A stretch of DNA of 21,366 nucleotides from Oscillibacter sp. (GTDB lineage Bacteria > Bacillota > Clostridia > Oscillospirales > Oscillospiraceae), in contig JAAWIL010000014.1 in the NCBI GenBank assembly GCA_022796315.1, positions 1 to 21,366 on the forward strand, read 5' to 3'. The notes beneath the pieces were generated by a model. It had not been told where the DNA came from. It did no database searches and saw nothing but the letters and a program-made list of their open reading frames with translations. Shown here piece after piece: positions 14,592 to 21,247 of the stretch (position 1 is its first letter; each line of letters begins with the position of its first letter). A program made the position numbers and the translations under genes.

Positions 14592-15238
14592 GTCCGCTTC
14601 CTCCGCTCCAGGGGGTAGAGGAGCTCCTCAAAGCTCTGGATATACACGTCGCAAAAGCCCCGCATGGCCTTCTCATCCTGGGAAAAAAAGGGATCGTACA
14701 CCCCCACCACCCGCATCCTGGCGCTGCGGGCGCCCTGGCAGGCGGCCAGGCTGTCGTCAAAGACGGTGCAGTCCTCCGGGCGGACCCGGTGGGCCTTGGC
14801 GGCGGCCAGCCAGAGGTCCGCCGTCTTCTTCTCCAGGCCCAGCTGCTGGGCGAAGAGGACCTGATCGAAGTATTTTTCCAGACCCAGGGTTTCCAGAGCG
14901 GTACGGCAGTGCTCCGGCACGCTGGAGGTCACCACGCTCATAGACCGGCCCTCCGCTTTGCACTGCTTCAGATAGGCCCGGACGCCGGGCTTCAGGCTGA
15001 CGCGGGCATAGAGGCCCTTGGCCAGCTCCATCCACTCCGCCATGATCTCCTCGCAGCTCTCGCTCAGGCGGCAGAACTCCTTGGTGAATTTCGCCGCCAG
15101 GGGGAAGATGGTGTGGGCCACGCCCTCGTAGTAGGCGTGGGTGTAGGGCAGGCCCCGCCGGGCCAGAAACTCCCGGTCCACATGCTTCCAGATGCCGTTG
15201 GAGTCAATGAGGGTGCCGTCCAGATCAAAGAACAACAT
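14588..15238 (-). CDS. HAD-family hydrolase (subfamily IA phosphatase)
   Basis: A 216-residue haloacid-dehalogenase-type phosphatase. Motif I is DLDGT at residues 5-9 (nucleophile Asp5, acid/base Asp7). A helical cap (about 15-85) follows. Motif II is the Thr/Ser in VVTSSVPE (near 103-110), motif III the lysine in GLEKKTADLW, and motif IV TVFDDSLAA with the metal-binding aspartates. The layout fits phosphoglycolate/beta-phosphoglucomutase-like members; the substrate is unknown. It is sandwiched between mpg (3 nt upstream) and the pentapeptide gene (4-nt overlap). Its GGAGG lies at the very end of mpg, 8 nt before the ATG. A role in clearing repair products is possible but unproven. Confidence 0.93.
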   Translation of the reverse strand: MLFFDLDGTLIDSNGIWKHVDREFLARRGLPYTHAYYEGVAHTIFPLAAKFTKEFCRLSESCEEIMAEWMELAKGLYARVSLKPGVRAYLKQCKAEGRSMSVVTSSVPEHCRTALETLGLEKYFDQVLFAQQLGLEKKTADLWLAAAKAHRVRPEDCTVFDDSLAACQGARSARMRVVGVYDPFFSQDEKAMRGFCDVYIQSFEELLYPLERRKRT

Positions 15239-15241
15239 GGG

Positions 15242-15859
15242 TTACGCCTCCTTTTCCAGCCAAAAGCGCCAGGGGAAGTCCCGGGCCTCCTCGGCGTAGT
15301 CCACGCCGACCCGGGGCCCGGCGCAGATCCGCTCCCGGACCGGCGGCGGGCAGGGCAGGCCCAGGTCCGCCGGGGAGTCGCAGAGGAACAGCGTGTCCCC
15401 GGTCAGGTCCAATCCGTTCTCCTTGCGGGTCAGGCGGAGTCCCTGGCAGACCTTGCCGGGGCCGTTTAAAAAGTTCTTCCGCCGGTAAGCGGTCAGGGGC
15501 CTGTCCCCGAACCGCAGGCGGAGGATGGTGTCCGTACCGGACAGGGGCTCCAGGCTCCGCAGCAGGACGGCGGCGGGCTCGCCCTCGGGCTCCGTGACGA
15601 AGTTCAGGCAGTGGTACATGCCGTAGATGAGATAGATATAGGCCCGGCCCGGGGGACCAAACAGGGTTTCGGTCCGGGGGGTGCGGAGGTAGTTGTAGGC
15701 GTGGCAGGCCTTGTCGCAGCGGCCGATGTAGGCCTCCGTCTCCGTAACGCGGCCCGCCAGGACTTCCCCGTCCAGAACCCGCGCCAGGACCTTGCCAAGA
15801 AGCGCCTGGGCACATTCCACGGTGCCGCCCCTGTAAAATTCCTGGGAAAGTCTTGCCAT
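15242..15859 (-). CDS. mpg: 3-methyladenine DNA glycosylase (AAG/Mpg family)
   Basis: A 205-residue alkyladenine glycosylase that excises alkylated purines to start base excision repair. Compared with human AAG, the catalytic glutamate is Glu42 in VTETEAYIG (AAG Glu125). Tyr44 corresponds to Tyr127 and His53 to His136, and YIYLIYGMYHCLNF carries the base-stacking tyrosines and the conserved Asn. LLRSLEPLSG and NGPGKVCQGLRL are further family signatures, and the C-terminal GPRVGVDYAEEARDFPWRFW is typical. Length is normal for bacteria. The ATG is preceded by GTGAGGAA; the spacing is short but the N-terminus aligns well with the family. First gene of a three-gene leftward operon, divergent from the EamA transporter. 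Confidence 0.96.
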   Translation of the reverse strand: MARLSQEFYRGGTVECAQALLGKVLARVLDGEVLAGRVTETEAYIGRCDKACHAYNYLRTPRTETLFGPPGRAYIYLIYGMYHCLNFVTEPEGEPAAVLLRSLEPLSGTDTILRLRFGDRPLTAYRRKNFLNGPGKVCQGLRLTRKENGLDLTGDTLFLCDSPADLGLPCPPPVRERICAGPRVGVDYAEEARDFPWRFWLEKEA

Positions 15860-15879
15860 TTCCTCACCCCGGTGTTAAA

Positions 15880-15915
15880 ATATCAACTTGCTGTGGCTTA
15901 TCCCACAAGTATACC
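15880..15915. promoter_or_regulatory. Overlapping divergent promoters, mpg (-) and eamA-type transporter (+)
   Basis: Plus strand: TTGCTG (15888-15893), 16 nt, TATACC (15910-15915). Minus strand: TTGTGG (15908..15903), 17 nt, TGATAT (15885..15880). The hexamers interleave within 36 bp, so the two promoters should exclude each other. Both are only moderate matches. Confidence 0.45.
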
Positions 15916-15936
15916 ACGGAGGAGACCGGAAGTCCA

Positions 15937-16839
15937 ATGAAAGTCAACCGCATTCGCCAAAACCTCCTGCCGCTGCTGACAGCGATGATCTGGGGCACGG
16001 CCTTTGTAGCCCAGAGCGTCGGCGCGGAATATATGGGAGCCTTTACCTTCAATACGGCCAGAGCGGTGATCGCCTTCCTCTTCCTGCTGGGGCTGTGCGG
16101 CGTGATGAGCCTCCTGCGACGGCGGGGGGGAAAGCGCTCCATGACCCGCTCCCGCCGGGACCTGGTGACCGGCGGCCTTTGCTGCGGGACCGCGCTGGCA
16201 GTGGCCAGCTACTTCCAGCAAAAGGGCCTGGAGACCACCACCGCCGGCAAGGCGGGCTTTGTCACGGCGCTGTACATCGTGCTGGTGCCCATCATTGGCC
16301 GCGCCCTGGGGCGGCGGGTGCCCAGAACCGTGTGGTTCAGCGTGGCTCTGGCGGTGGCGGGGCTGTACTGCCTGTGCATGAATGAGAGCATGACCATGAC
16401 CGTGGGAGACCTCTTCCTGCTGGCCTGCGCCCTCTGCTTTTCCGTCCAGATTCTGGTGGTGGACCACTTCTCCCAGCGGGTGGACGGCGTGGAGCTGTCC
16501 TGCGTCCAGTTCCTGGTGATGGCGGTGCTGTCCGCCTTCGGGATGGCGACGGAGACCCTGCCGCCCCTGGCGGATCTCTCCGCCTATCTGTGGCCGGTTC
16601 TCTACGTGGGCGTCTTTTCCAGCGGCGTGGCCTACACCCTGCAGATCCTCTCCCAGAAGGACGCGGACCCGGCGGTGGTGTCGCTGCTGATGAGCCTGGA
16701 GTCGGTGTTCGCCACCATCGCGGGGGTGCTGATCCTCCGCGATCACATGAGCGGCAGGGAGTATTTAGGGTGTTTCCTGATGCTGGCCGCAGTGATCCTG
16801 GCCCAGCTGCCGGACCGGAGGGTCAAGCCCGTTTCCTGA
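15937..16839 (+). CDS. EamA/DMT-superfamily transporter
   Basis: A 300-residue membrane protein with ten hydrophobic segments arranged as two EamA repeats. The first begins LLPLLTAMIWGTAFVAQSVG and contains the FNTARAVIAFLFLL helix. The second begins GDLFLLACALCFSVQILVVDHF and ends with PAVVSLLMSLESVFATIAGVLILRDHMSGREYLGCFLMLAAVILAQL, the family C-terminal signature. Drug/metabolite transporters export amino acids, nucleosides or other small metabolites; the substrate is not readable. The start at 15937 begins with MKVNR. GGAGGAG lies 12 nt upstream and GGAAG 4 nt upstream, so the spacing is not ideal. Its terminator is at 16850-16878. Confidence 0.93.
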   Translation: MKVNRIRQNLLPLLTAMIWGTAFVAQSVGAEYMGAFTFNTARAVIAFLFLLGLCGVMSLLRRRGGKRSMTRSRRDLVTGGLCCGTALAVASYFQQKGLETTTAGKAGFVTALYIVLVPIIGRALGRRVPRTVWFSVALAVAGLYCLCMNESMTMTVGDLFLLACALCFSVQILVVDHFSQRVDGVELSCVQFLVMAVLSAFGMATETLPPLADLSAYLWPVLYVGVFSSGVAYTLQILSQKDADPAVVSLLMSLESVFATIAGVLILRDHMSGREYLGCFLMLAAVILAQLPDRRVKPVS

Positions 16840-16849
16840 TACGTGTTTG

Positions 16850-16878
16850 TCTGCCGGGGCTTCCCGGCAGATTTTTTT
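16850..16878 (+). terminator. Intrinsic terminator of the EamA gene
   Basis: TCTGCCGGG (16850-16858), loop GCTT, CCCGGCAGA (16863-16871), then seven T. Perfect 9-bp stem, 10 nt after the stop codon. Confidence 0.95.
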
Positions 16879-16945
16879 GCCCGCTTGCGGCTCCGGCCGG
16901 AAAGAGATTTTTTGGGGAGGTCTTTATTTTATCCGAAAACTGCCG

Positions 16946-16951
16946 ATATAC
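16946..16951 (+). promoter_or_regulatory. Possible -10 element of the coiled-coil gene
   Basis: TATACT about 38 nt before the ATG at 16989. No good -35 hexamer stands at 16-18 nt; the AT-rich TTTATTTTA stretch is the only candidate. Confidence 0.35.
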
Positions 16952-16988
16952 TAGATATGTAGTAAATATTTGGAAGGGAGAGGATGTC

Positions 16989-17726
16989 ATGGACGTGACC
17001 CAGGTATCCGCTGCCGGGGCCGTTCCCCAGCAGCCCGCCGCCCCAGCTCAGACGGCTGTCAGACAGGAGTCCAAGACGCCCTCCCAGGATATCCGCACGC
17101 TGGAGGAGATGATCCGGGAGGCCAGGGAGAAGGCCGACGCCCGGCGGGATCAGTTCCAGCGGGCCAAGCCGAAGCAGCGCTACGGGGATGCCCCCATCGA
17201 GGCCTACGCCCGGCTGGCCCGGGCCAGGAACCAGGCCGGCGTCAGCGCCGCCGCCGGATTTGCCCGGCGGAAGATCATTCAGCTCCAGAGCGCCAAGCGG
17301 ACGGACAGCGAGAACGCCCAGCAGATTCAGGCGGCCATCAACCAGCTGCGCAAGGCCGTGTCCCGGGCGGGAAAGAAGAAACAGGATCTGGCCAGGGAAC
17401 AGGTGTCGGAGAAGCGCCGGGTGAAGATGGAGAAGGAGAAGCGCCTGCGGGAGGCCAAGCGGCTGCGGCAGGAGCTCCGCCGGACCCAGGCCCTGCGGGC
17501 GATCCGGGAGTCCGGATACGTCCGGGAGGCGGAGGTGGACAGCCGGATGCAGTCCTACATCGCCAAGACCCAGATGGAGCTGCGGGAGCAGGCCCAGAAA
17601 CTGTCTGCCCAGATTCCCCCTTCCGTGGAAGCCGCCGCGCGGCAGTACGCCGCCGCCTCGGCTGCGGGGGCCCCGGTGGAGAGCGCCGGGGGAGGCGAGG
17701 CGGCCGAAGTCAGCGTCCAGGCGTGA
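16989..17726 (+). CDS. Hypothetical coiled-coil protein
   Basis: A 245-residue, highly charged protein not assigned to a named family. Residues 1-30 are Pro/Ala/Gln-rich and probably disordered. About 35-60 is helical (TLEEMIREAREKADARRDQFQ). A conserved-looking middle block (about 60-125, YGDAPIEAYARLARARNQ, then AAAGFARRKIIQLQSAKRTD) precedes a long Lys/Arg/Glu-rich coiled coil (about 115-205). The tail is Ala/Gly-rich. There is no signal peptide or membrane segment. AGAGG with 5-nt spacing supports the ATG at 16989; the open frame extends upstream to 16590 through the EamA gene but that is antiparallel noise. It stands alone between a terminator and the T-box promoter, with no convincing terminator of its own. 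Confidence 0.75.
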   Translation: MDVTQVSAAGAVPQQPAAPAQTAVRQESKTPSQDIRTLEEMIREAREKADARRDQFQRAKPKQRYGDAPIEAYARLARARNQAGVSAAAGFARRKIIQLQSAKRTDSENAQQIQAAINQLRKAVSRAGKKKQDLAREQVSEKRRVKMEKEKRLREAKRLRQELRRTQALRAIRESGYVREAEVDSRMQSYIAKTQMELREQAQKLSAQIPPSVEAAARQYAAASAAGAPVESAGGGEAAEVSVQA

Positions 17727-17775
17727 TGGGCGCAAAAATGACAAAAATTCGAGGAAGATTTTGTGGCATTTGCTA

Positions 17776-17805
17776 TTGACAGATCCGGTCCGGAGATGCT
17801 ACAAT
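17776..17805 (+). promoter_or_regulatory. Promoter of the trpXYZ T-box transcript
   Basis: Consensus TTGACA (17776-17781), 18-nt spacer, TACAAT (17800-17805). Transcription would start near 17812, just ahead of T-box stem I. Confidence 0.87.
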
Positions 17806-17814
17806 GCTAAAAAC

Positions 17815-18056
17815 CGTTGAGGAAGAGTGAGTAAGTTTCGTTCCCTTTTCTCCAGAGAGCCGCTGGTGCTGGAAAAGCGGCGGAAAGTACGGGACTGAAT
17901 GGGCTTCCGAGGGCAATCAGAAATCCGGGCCTTGGCCGGGAGAGTATGTGCGACGGAGAGGGCGCTCCGTGAACAAAGGCCAGCATATGTTTGTATGCAC
18001 AGAGTGGGCGTGTTTTGGAACACGTCAAGCCGGGTGGTACCGCAGGAGAGAAATTT
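17815..18056 (+). promoter_or_regulatory. T-box leader, tryptophan specifier
   Basis: The T-box signature GGGTGGTACCGC is at 18032-18043. Stem I begins with the GAGGAAGAGTGAGTAAG base motif (17818 onward) and has the AGAGAGCC...GGTG apical features near 17850-17885. The specifier region reads GAA-TGG-GC (17897-17904), giving TGG (17900-17902), the Trp codon. Stem III (CGTGTT-ttgg-AACACG) lies just before the T-box bulge. Uncharged tRNA-Trp should pair with the specifier and with the T-box bulge, stabilise the antiterminator and allow readthrough into the downstream transporter genes. The Trp assignment agrees with the trpXYZ-type genes that follow. Confidence 0.93.
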
Positions 18057-18093
18057 CCTGTCCCAGCAAAGAGTTGCTGGGACAGGTTTTTTT
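18057..18093 (+). terminator. T-box terminator
   Basis: Perfect 13-bp stem (CCTGTCCCAGCAA at 18057-18069, TTGCTGGGACAGG at 18074-18086) with loop AGAG and seven T (18087-18093). Confidence 0.96.
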
Positions 18094-18114
18094 GTATTTC
18101 AGGAGGAAGTGCCG

Positions 18115-18168
18115 ATGAGACTGCTGACCAGACGATGGCGGCCCTGGGCCGGAGGACAGAACCATTGA
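18115..18168 (+). CDS. Putative Trp-containing leader peptide (17 residues)
   Basis: A short ORF encoding MRLLTRRWRPWAGGQNH. AGGAGG (18101-18106) lies 8 nt before its ATG, one of the best ribosome binding sites in the window. Two of its 17 codons are TGG (18136-18138 and 18145-18147). It lies after the T-box terminator, so it is transcribed only after T-box readthrough, and ends 52 nt before trpX. A compact hairpin CGGCC-CTG-GGCCG (18139-18151) falls over the second Trp codon. In Bacillus subtilis the rtpA operon combines a Trp T-box with a Trp-codon leader peptide; a similar second tier of control is inferred here. No clear sequence masking the trpX ribosome binding site was found, so the mechanism is open. 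Confidence 0.6.
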   Translation: MRLLTRRWRPWAGGQNH

Positions 18169-18220
18169 GACCCTAGAGAGACCTTGTGAATCATCTTATG
18201 TAAAGAGAGGAATATTGACC

Positions 18221-19273
18221 ATGAAAAAGCTGATGAGTATCCTGTTGACGCTGACCCTGACCCTGGCGCTGACGGCCTGCGGCGCCTCCCAGCCGGAGAA
18301 CGACGGCGGACAGTCCGCCGGCGGCACGGTCTACCGGATCGGTATCTGCAACTATGTGGATGACGCGTCCCTGAATCAGATTGTGGAGAATATCCAGACG
18401 CAGCTGGCCGTCCTGGGGGAGAGCCATGGGGTCACCTTCGAGGTCTCCTATGACAACTGCAACGCGGACCCCAATGTCCTGAGCCAGATCATTGCCAACT
18501 TCATCGCCGATGGCGTGGACCTGATGGTGGGCGTGGCCACCCCTGTGGCCATGGCCATGCAGGCGGCCACGGAGGACAACCAGATCCCGGTGGTGTTCTC
18601 CGCCGTGTCCGACCCTGTCAGCACCGGCGTCGTGGCGGATCTCAACGCACCCGGCGCCAATATCACCGGCACCTCCGACTATCTGGACACCAACTCCATC
18701 ATGGACCTGATTCTGGCCGCCAACCCCGATGCCAAGAAGATCGGCCTCCTGTATGACCAGGGACAGGACGCCTCCACGACCCCCATTGCCCACGCCAAGG
18801 AGTACCTGGACGCCAACCACATCGCCTATGTGGAGCGCACCGGCACCACCACCGACGAGGTGATGCTGGCGGCCAAGGCCCTGGCGGCGGACGGTGTGGA
18901 CGCCGTGTTTACGCCGACGGACAACACCATCATGACCGCGGAGCTGGCCATCTACGAGACCTTCATTGACGCGGGAATTCCCCACTATACCGGCGCGGAC
19001 TCCTTCGCCCTCAACGGCGCTTTCCTGGGCTACGGCGTGGATTACGCCAACCTGGGAGTGGAGACCGCCAACATGGTGGCGGAGATCCTGGTAAACGGCG
19101 CGGACCCTGCGGCCACCCCGGTGTTGACCTTTGACAACGGCACGGCGACTGTAAACAGCGAGACCTGCGCGGCCCTGGGCCTGGACTACGCGGAGATGGA
19201 GGCCATCTTTGCGCCCCTGTGTACCAAGGTGCAGAGCATCACCACGGCGGAGAGCTTCGGCGATCTCGCCTAG
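18221..19273 (+). CDS. trpX: Tryptophan ABC transporter substrate-binding lipoprotein TrpX
   Basis: A 350-residue solute-binding protein of the ABC_sub_bind (PF04392-type) family, used by trpXYZ-type transporters. The signal peptide MKKLMSILLTLTLTLALTAC ends in a lipobox LTAC with Cys20, so it should be lipid-anchored outside the cell. The mature protein starts with VYRIGICNYVDDASLNQI and contains VGVATPVAMAMQAATEDNQIPVVFSAVSDPV, INGTSDYL-like (ITGTSDYLDT) and AVFTPTDNTIM segments typical of the family. It contains no tryptophan residue. Tryptophan as substrate is inferred from the upstream Trp T-box and the operon type. ATG 18221 has AGAGAGG about 10 nt upstream; a TTG at 18215 is an alternative start. 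A 240-nt structured gap separates it from the permease gene. Confidence 0.92.
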   Translation: MKKLMSILLTLTLTLALTACGASQPENDGGQSAGGTVYRIGICNYVDDASLNQIVENIQTQLAVLGESHGVTFEVSYDNCNADPNVLSQIIANFIADGVDLMVGVATPVAMAMQAATEDNQIPVVFSAVSDPVSTGVVADLNAPGANITGTSDYLDTNSIMDLILAANPDAKKIGLLYDQGQDASTTPIAHAKEYLDANHIAYVERTGTTTDEVMLAAKALAADGVDAVFTPTDNTIMTAELAIYETFIDAGIPHYTGADSFALNGAFLGYGVDYANLGVETANMVAEILVNGADPAATPVLTFDNGTATVNSETCAALGLDYAEMEAIFAPLCTKVQSITTAESFGDLA

Positions 19274-19279
19274 TATCGT

Positions 19280-19491
19280 CAAAACACTGGAAAATCGGTC
19301 GCCCGATGTTCAGAGCGGGCAGCGCCCGCAGCACATAACATGGTGTTTTGCCTAGGAAGTTCACCGTCAGGCTGCTTCACGGCCCTGGGGCGCATAGGCG
19401 CCCCAGGGTTGAAAAGAAGCGCGGCTTCTCTTCAACTGCGGTGACTATTATATAGACACGGGTGCCGCCGGAGGGAGTGCTCCGCCAGCGG
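19280..19491 (+). other. Structured intergenic region between trpX and trpY
   Basis: At least five stem-loops are visible. (a) CAAAACAC (19280-19287) with GTGTTTTG (19343-19350) encloses (b) ATCGG/CCGAT (19294-19307) and (c) GCGGGC-agc-GCCCGC (19315-19329). (d) TCACCG-t-CAG (19361-19370) with CTGCGGTGA (19436-19444) encloses (e) an 11-bp stem CCCTGGGGCGC/GCGCCCCAGGG (19383-19408) and (f) a 13-bp stem (19408-19420 with 19424-19436, one mismatch). (g) CCGC-CGGAG/CTCCG-cca-GCGG is at 19465-19491. None has a U-tract on the plus strand. The likely role is to stabilise the trpX message or limit readthrough to the permease. It could instead be a dispersed repeat. Confidence 0.7.
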
Positions 19492-19513
19492 TGCTGAAAG
19501 GAGAATCCTATCT

Positions 19514-20437
19514 ATGGACCTCGCGTTGATCCAAACCGCCCTGGAGCTGGGACTGGTCTGTTCCCTGACGGTGCTGGCGCTGTTTTTGAGCTACTCCATG
19601 CTGGGCGTGTGCGACCTCTCCACGGACGGCTGCTTTACCCTGGGCGCCGCCGTGGGAGCTGTGGCCGCCATCTCCGGCCACCCCTACCTGGCCCTGCCTG
19701 CGGCCATGCTGGCCGGCGTCTGTTCCGGCTTTGTCACGGCCCTGCTCCAAACCCGGATGGGCATCAACAGCCTGCTGGCGGGCATCATTGTCAATACGGG
19801 CCTGTACTCCGTCAATATCTGGGTGATGGGGGGAAAGTCCCTGCTGAACATGAACCAGACGGAGACGGTGTTCACCAAGGTCCGCGGACTGCTGGAGGGA
19901 ACGCCTTTGGCAGGCCAGTACACCCTGGTGACGGCGGCCCTGGCGGCGGCTTTGACGGCGGCGCTCTTGACGGTGTTCCTCAACACCCGCCTGGGCCTTG
20001 CCATCCGGGCCACCGGAAACAACCCGGATATGGTGCGCTCCTCCTCGGTGAACCCGGTATTCACCACCACGGTGGGCCTCTGCGTGGCCAACGCCTTTAC
20101 CGGCCTCTCCGGGTGCCTGCTGGGGCAGATGCAGAAGTCCGTGAACATCGACATCGGCAGCGGCATGGTGACCATTGCCCTGGCGTCCCTGCTGATCGGC
20201 AGCACGTTCTTCGGCCGGGGCGGCATCGGGCTGCGGGCTGCGGGCATGGTGGCGGGAGCGTTTTTGTTCCGCCTGGTGTATACCGTCGCCCTGCGCTTTG
20301 AGATGCCGGCCTATATGCTGAAGCTGGTGTCCTCGGTCATCATCATCCTGGCCATCTCCGGGCCCTATCTCCGGGAGCAGTGGCCCATGCTCCGCCGCCG
20401 CATGACCCACCGGACGGCCGCGAAAGGGGGGCAGTGA
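19514..20437 (+). CDS. trpY: ABC transporter permease TrpY
   Basis: A 307-residue integral membrane permease of the BPD_transp_2 (LivH/RbsC-like) family with about eight to nine hydrophobic segments. Features include LSYSMLGVCDLSTDGCFTLGAAVGA near 25-49 and a coupling region with TRLGLAIRATGNNPDMVRSSSVN near 157-179, a conserved EAA-like loop that contacts the ATPase. AAAGGAG precedes the ATG at about 9 nt. It ends 3 nt before the ATPase gene, so the two are translationally coupled. The protein contains two tryptophans. The partner binding protein is TrpX upstream. Confidence 0.92.
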   Translation: MDLALIQTALELGLVCSLTVLALFLSYSMLGVCDLSTDGCFTLGAAVGAVAAISGHPYLALPAAMLAGVCSGFVTALLQTRMGINSLLAGIIVNTGLYSVNIWVMGGKSLLNMNQTETVFTKVRGLLEGTPLAGQYTLVTAALAAALTAALLTVFLNTRLGLAIRATGNNPDMVRSSSVNPVFTTTVGLCVANAFTGLSGCLLGQMQKSVNIDIGSGMVTIALASLLIGSTFFGRGGIGLRAAGMVAGAFLFRLVYTVALRFEMPAYMLKLVSSVIIILAISGPYLREQWPMLRRRMTHRTAAKGGQ

Positions 20438-20440
20438 GTT

Positions 20441-21226
20441 ATGCTGACCATCTCCAAGATTTCCAAGACCTTCAACCCCGGCACCGTCAACGAGAAAAAG
20501 GCGCTGACGGACCTGTCCCTGCACCTGGAGCCGGGGGACTTTGTCACCATCATCGGCTCCAACGGGGCAGGCAAGTCCACGCTGTTCAACGCCATCTGCG
20601 GGGATTTCCTCACAGACGCGGGGTCGATTGCGGTCAATGGCCAGGACATCACCTTCATGCCGGCGTATCAGCGGGCCAAGCACATTGGCCGGCTGTTCCA
20701 GGACCCCATGCGGGGCAGCGCCCCCGGCATGACCATTGAGGAGAATCTGGCCCTGGCCGCTGGCAGCGGCGGGTGGTTCTCCCACATCAGTCAGGAGGAG
20801 AAAAAGAGCTTCCGGGAACGTCTGGCGCTGCTGGACATGGGCCTGGAGGACCGGATGAAGCAGCCGGTGGGACTGATGTCCGGCGGACAGCGGCAGGCGC
20901 TGACGCTGCTGATGTCCACCATGAATCCCCCGTGGCTCCTGCTTCTGGATGAGCACACCGCCGCCCTGGACCCCGGCACGGCGGAGAAGGTGCTGAAGCT
21001 GACCCAGGAGATCGTGGCAGAGCACAGGATCACCACGCTGATGGTGACCCACAACATGCAGCAGGCCCTGGAGCTGGGGAACCGGACGCTGATGATGGAC
21101 CGGGGCCGGATTCTGTTCGATGTCTCCGGTCCGGAGCGGCAGGGCCTCACGGTGGAGGATCTGCTGCGCCGGTTCAAGGCGGAGGCCGGAAAGGCCCTGG
21201 ACAACGACCGGATGCTGCTGGGCTGA
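20441..21226 (+). CDS. trpZ: ABC transporter ATP-binding protein TrpZ
   Basis: A 261-residue ABC ATPase energising the TrpXYZ importer. Walker A is GSNGAGKST (near 39-47), the Q-loop GRLFQDPMRG (near 84-93), the ABC signature LMSGGQRQAL (near 145-154), Walker B LLLLDEHTAALDP (near 166-178), and the H-loop MVTHNMQQAL (near 201-210). Full-length and intact. It follows trpY by 3 nt, with GGGGG just upstream of its ATG. No clear terminator is seen between its stop and the repeat element at 21248. Confidence 0.95.
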   Translation: MLTISKISKTFNPGTVNEKKALTDLSLHLEPGDFVTIIGSNGAGKSTLFNAICGDFLTDAGSIAVNGQDITFMPAYQRAKHIGRLFQDPMRGSAPGMTIEENLALAAGSGGWFSHISQEEKKSFRERLALLDMGLEDRMKQPVGLMSGGQRQALTLLMSTMNPPWLLLLDEHTAALDPGTAEKVLKLTQEIVAEHRITTLMVTHNMQQALELGNRTLMMDRGRILFDVSGPERQGLTVEDLLRRFKAEAGKALDNDRMLLG

Positions 21227-21247
21227 GGGGCGGACAAGGGAATATGA

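Noticed and set aside
16590..16988. N-terminal extension of the coiled-coil gene back into the EamA gene
   Set aside because: It overlaps the EamA coding region and its terminator in another frame; ATG 16989 has a good ribosome binding site after that terminator.
18215..18220. TTG start for trpX two codons upstream
   Set aside because: Only 4 nt from the ribosome binding site, and it would spoil the MKK signal-peptide start.
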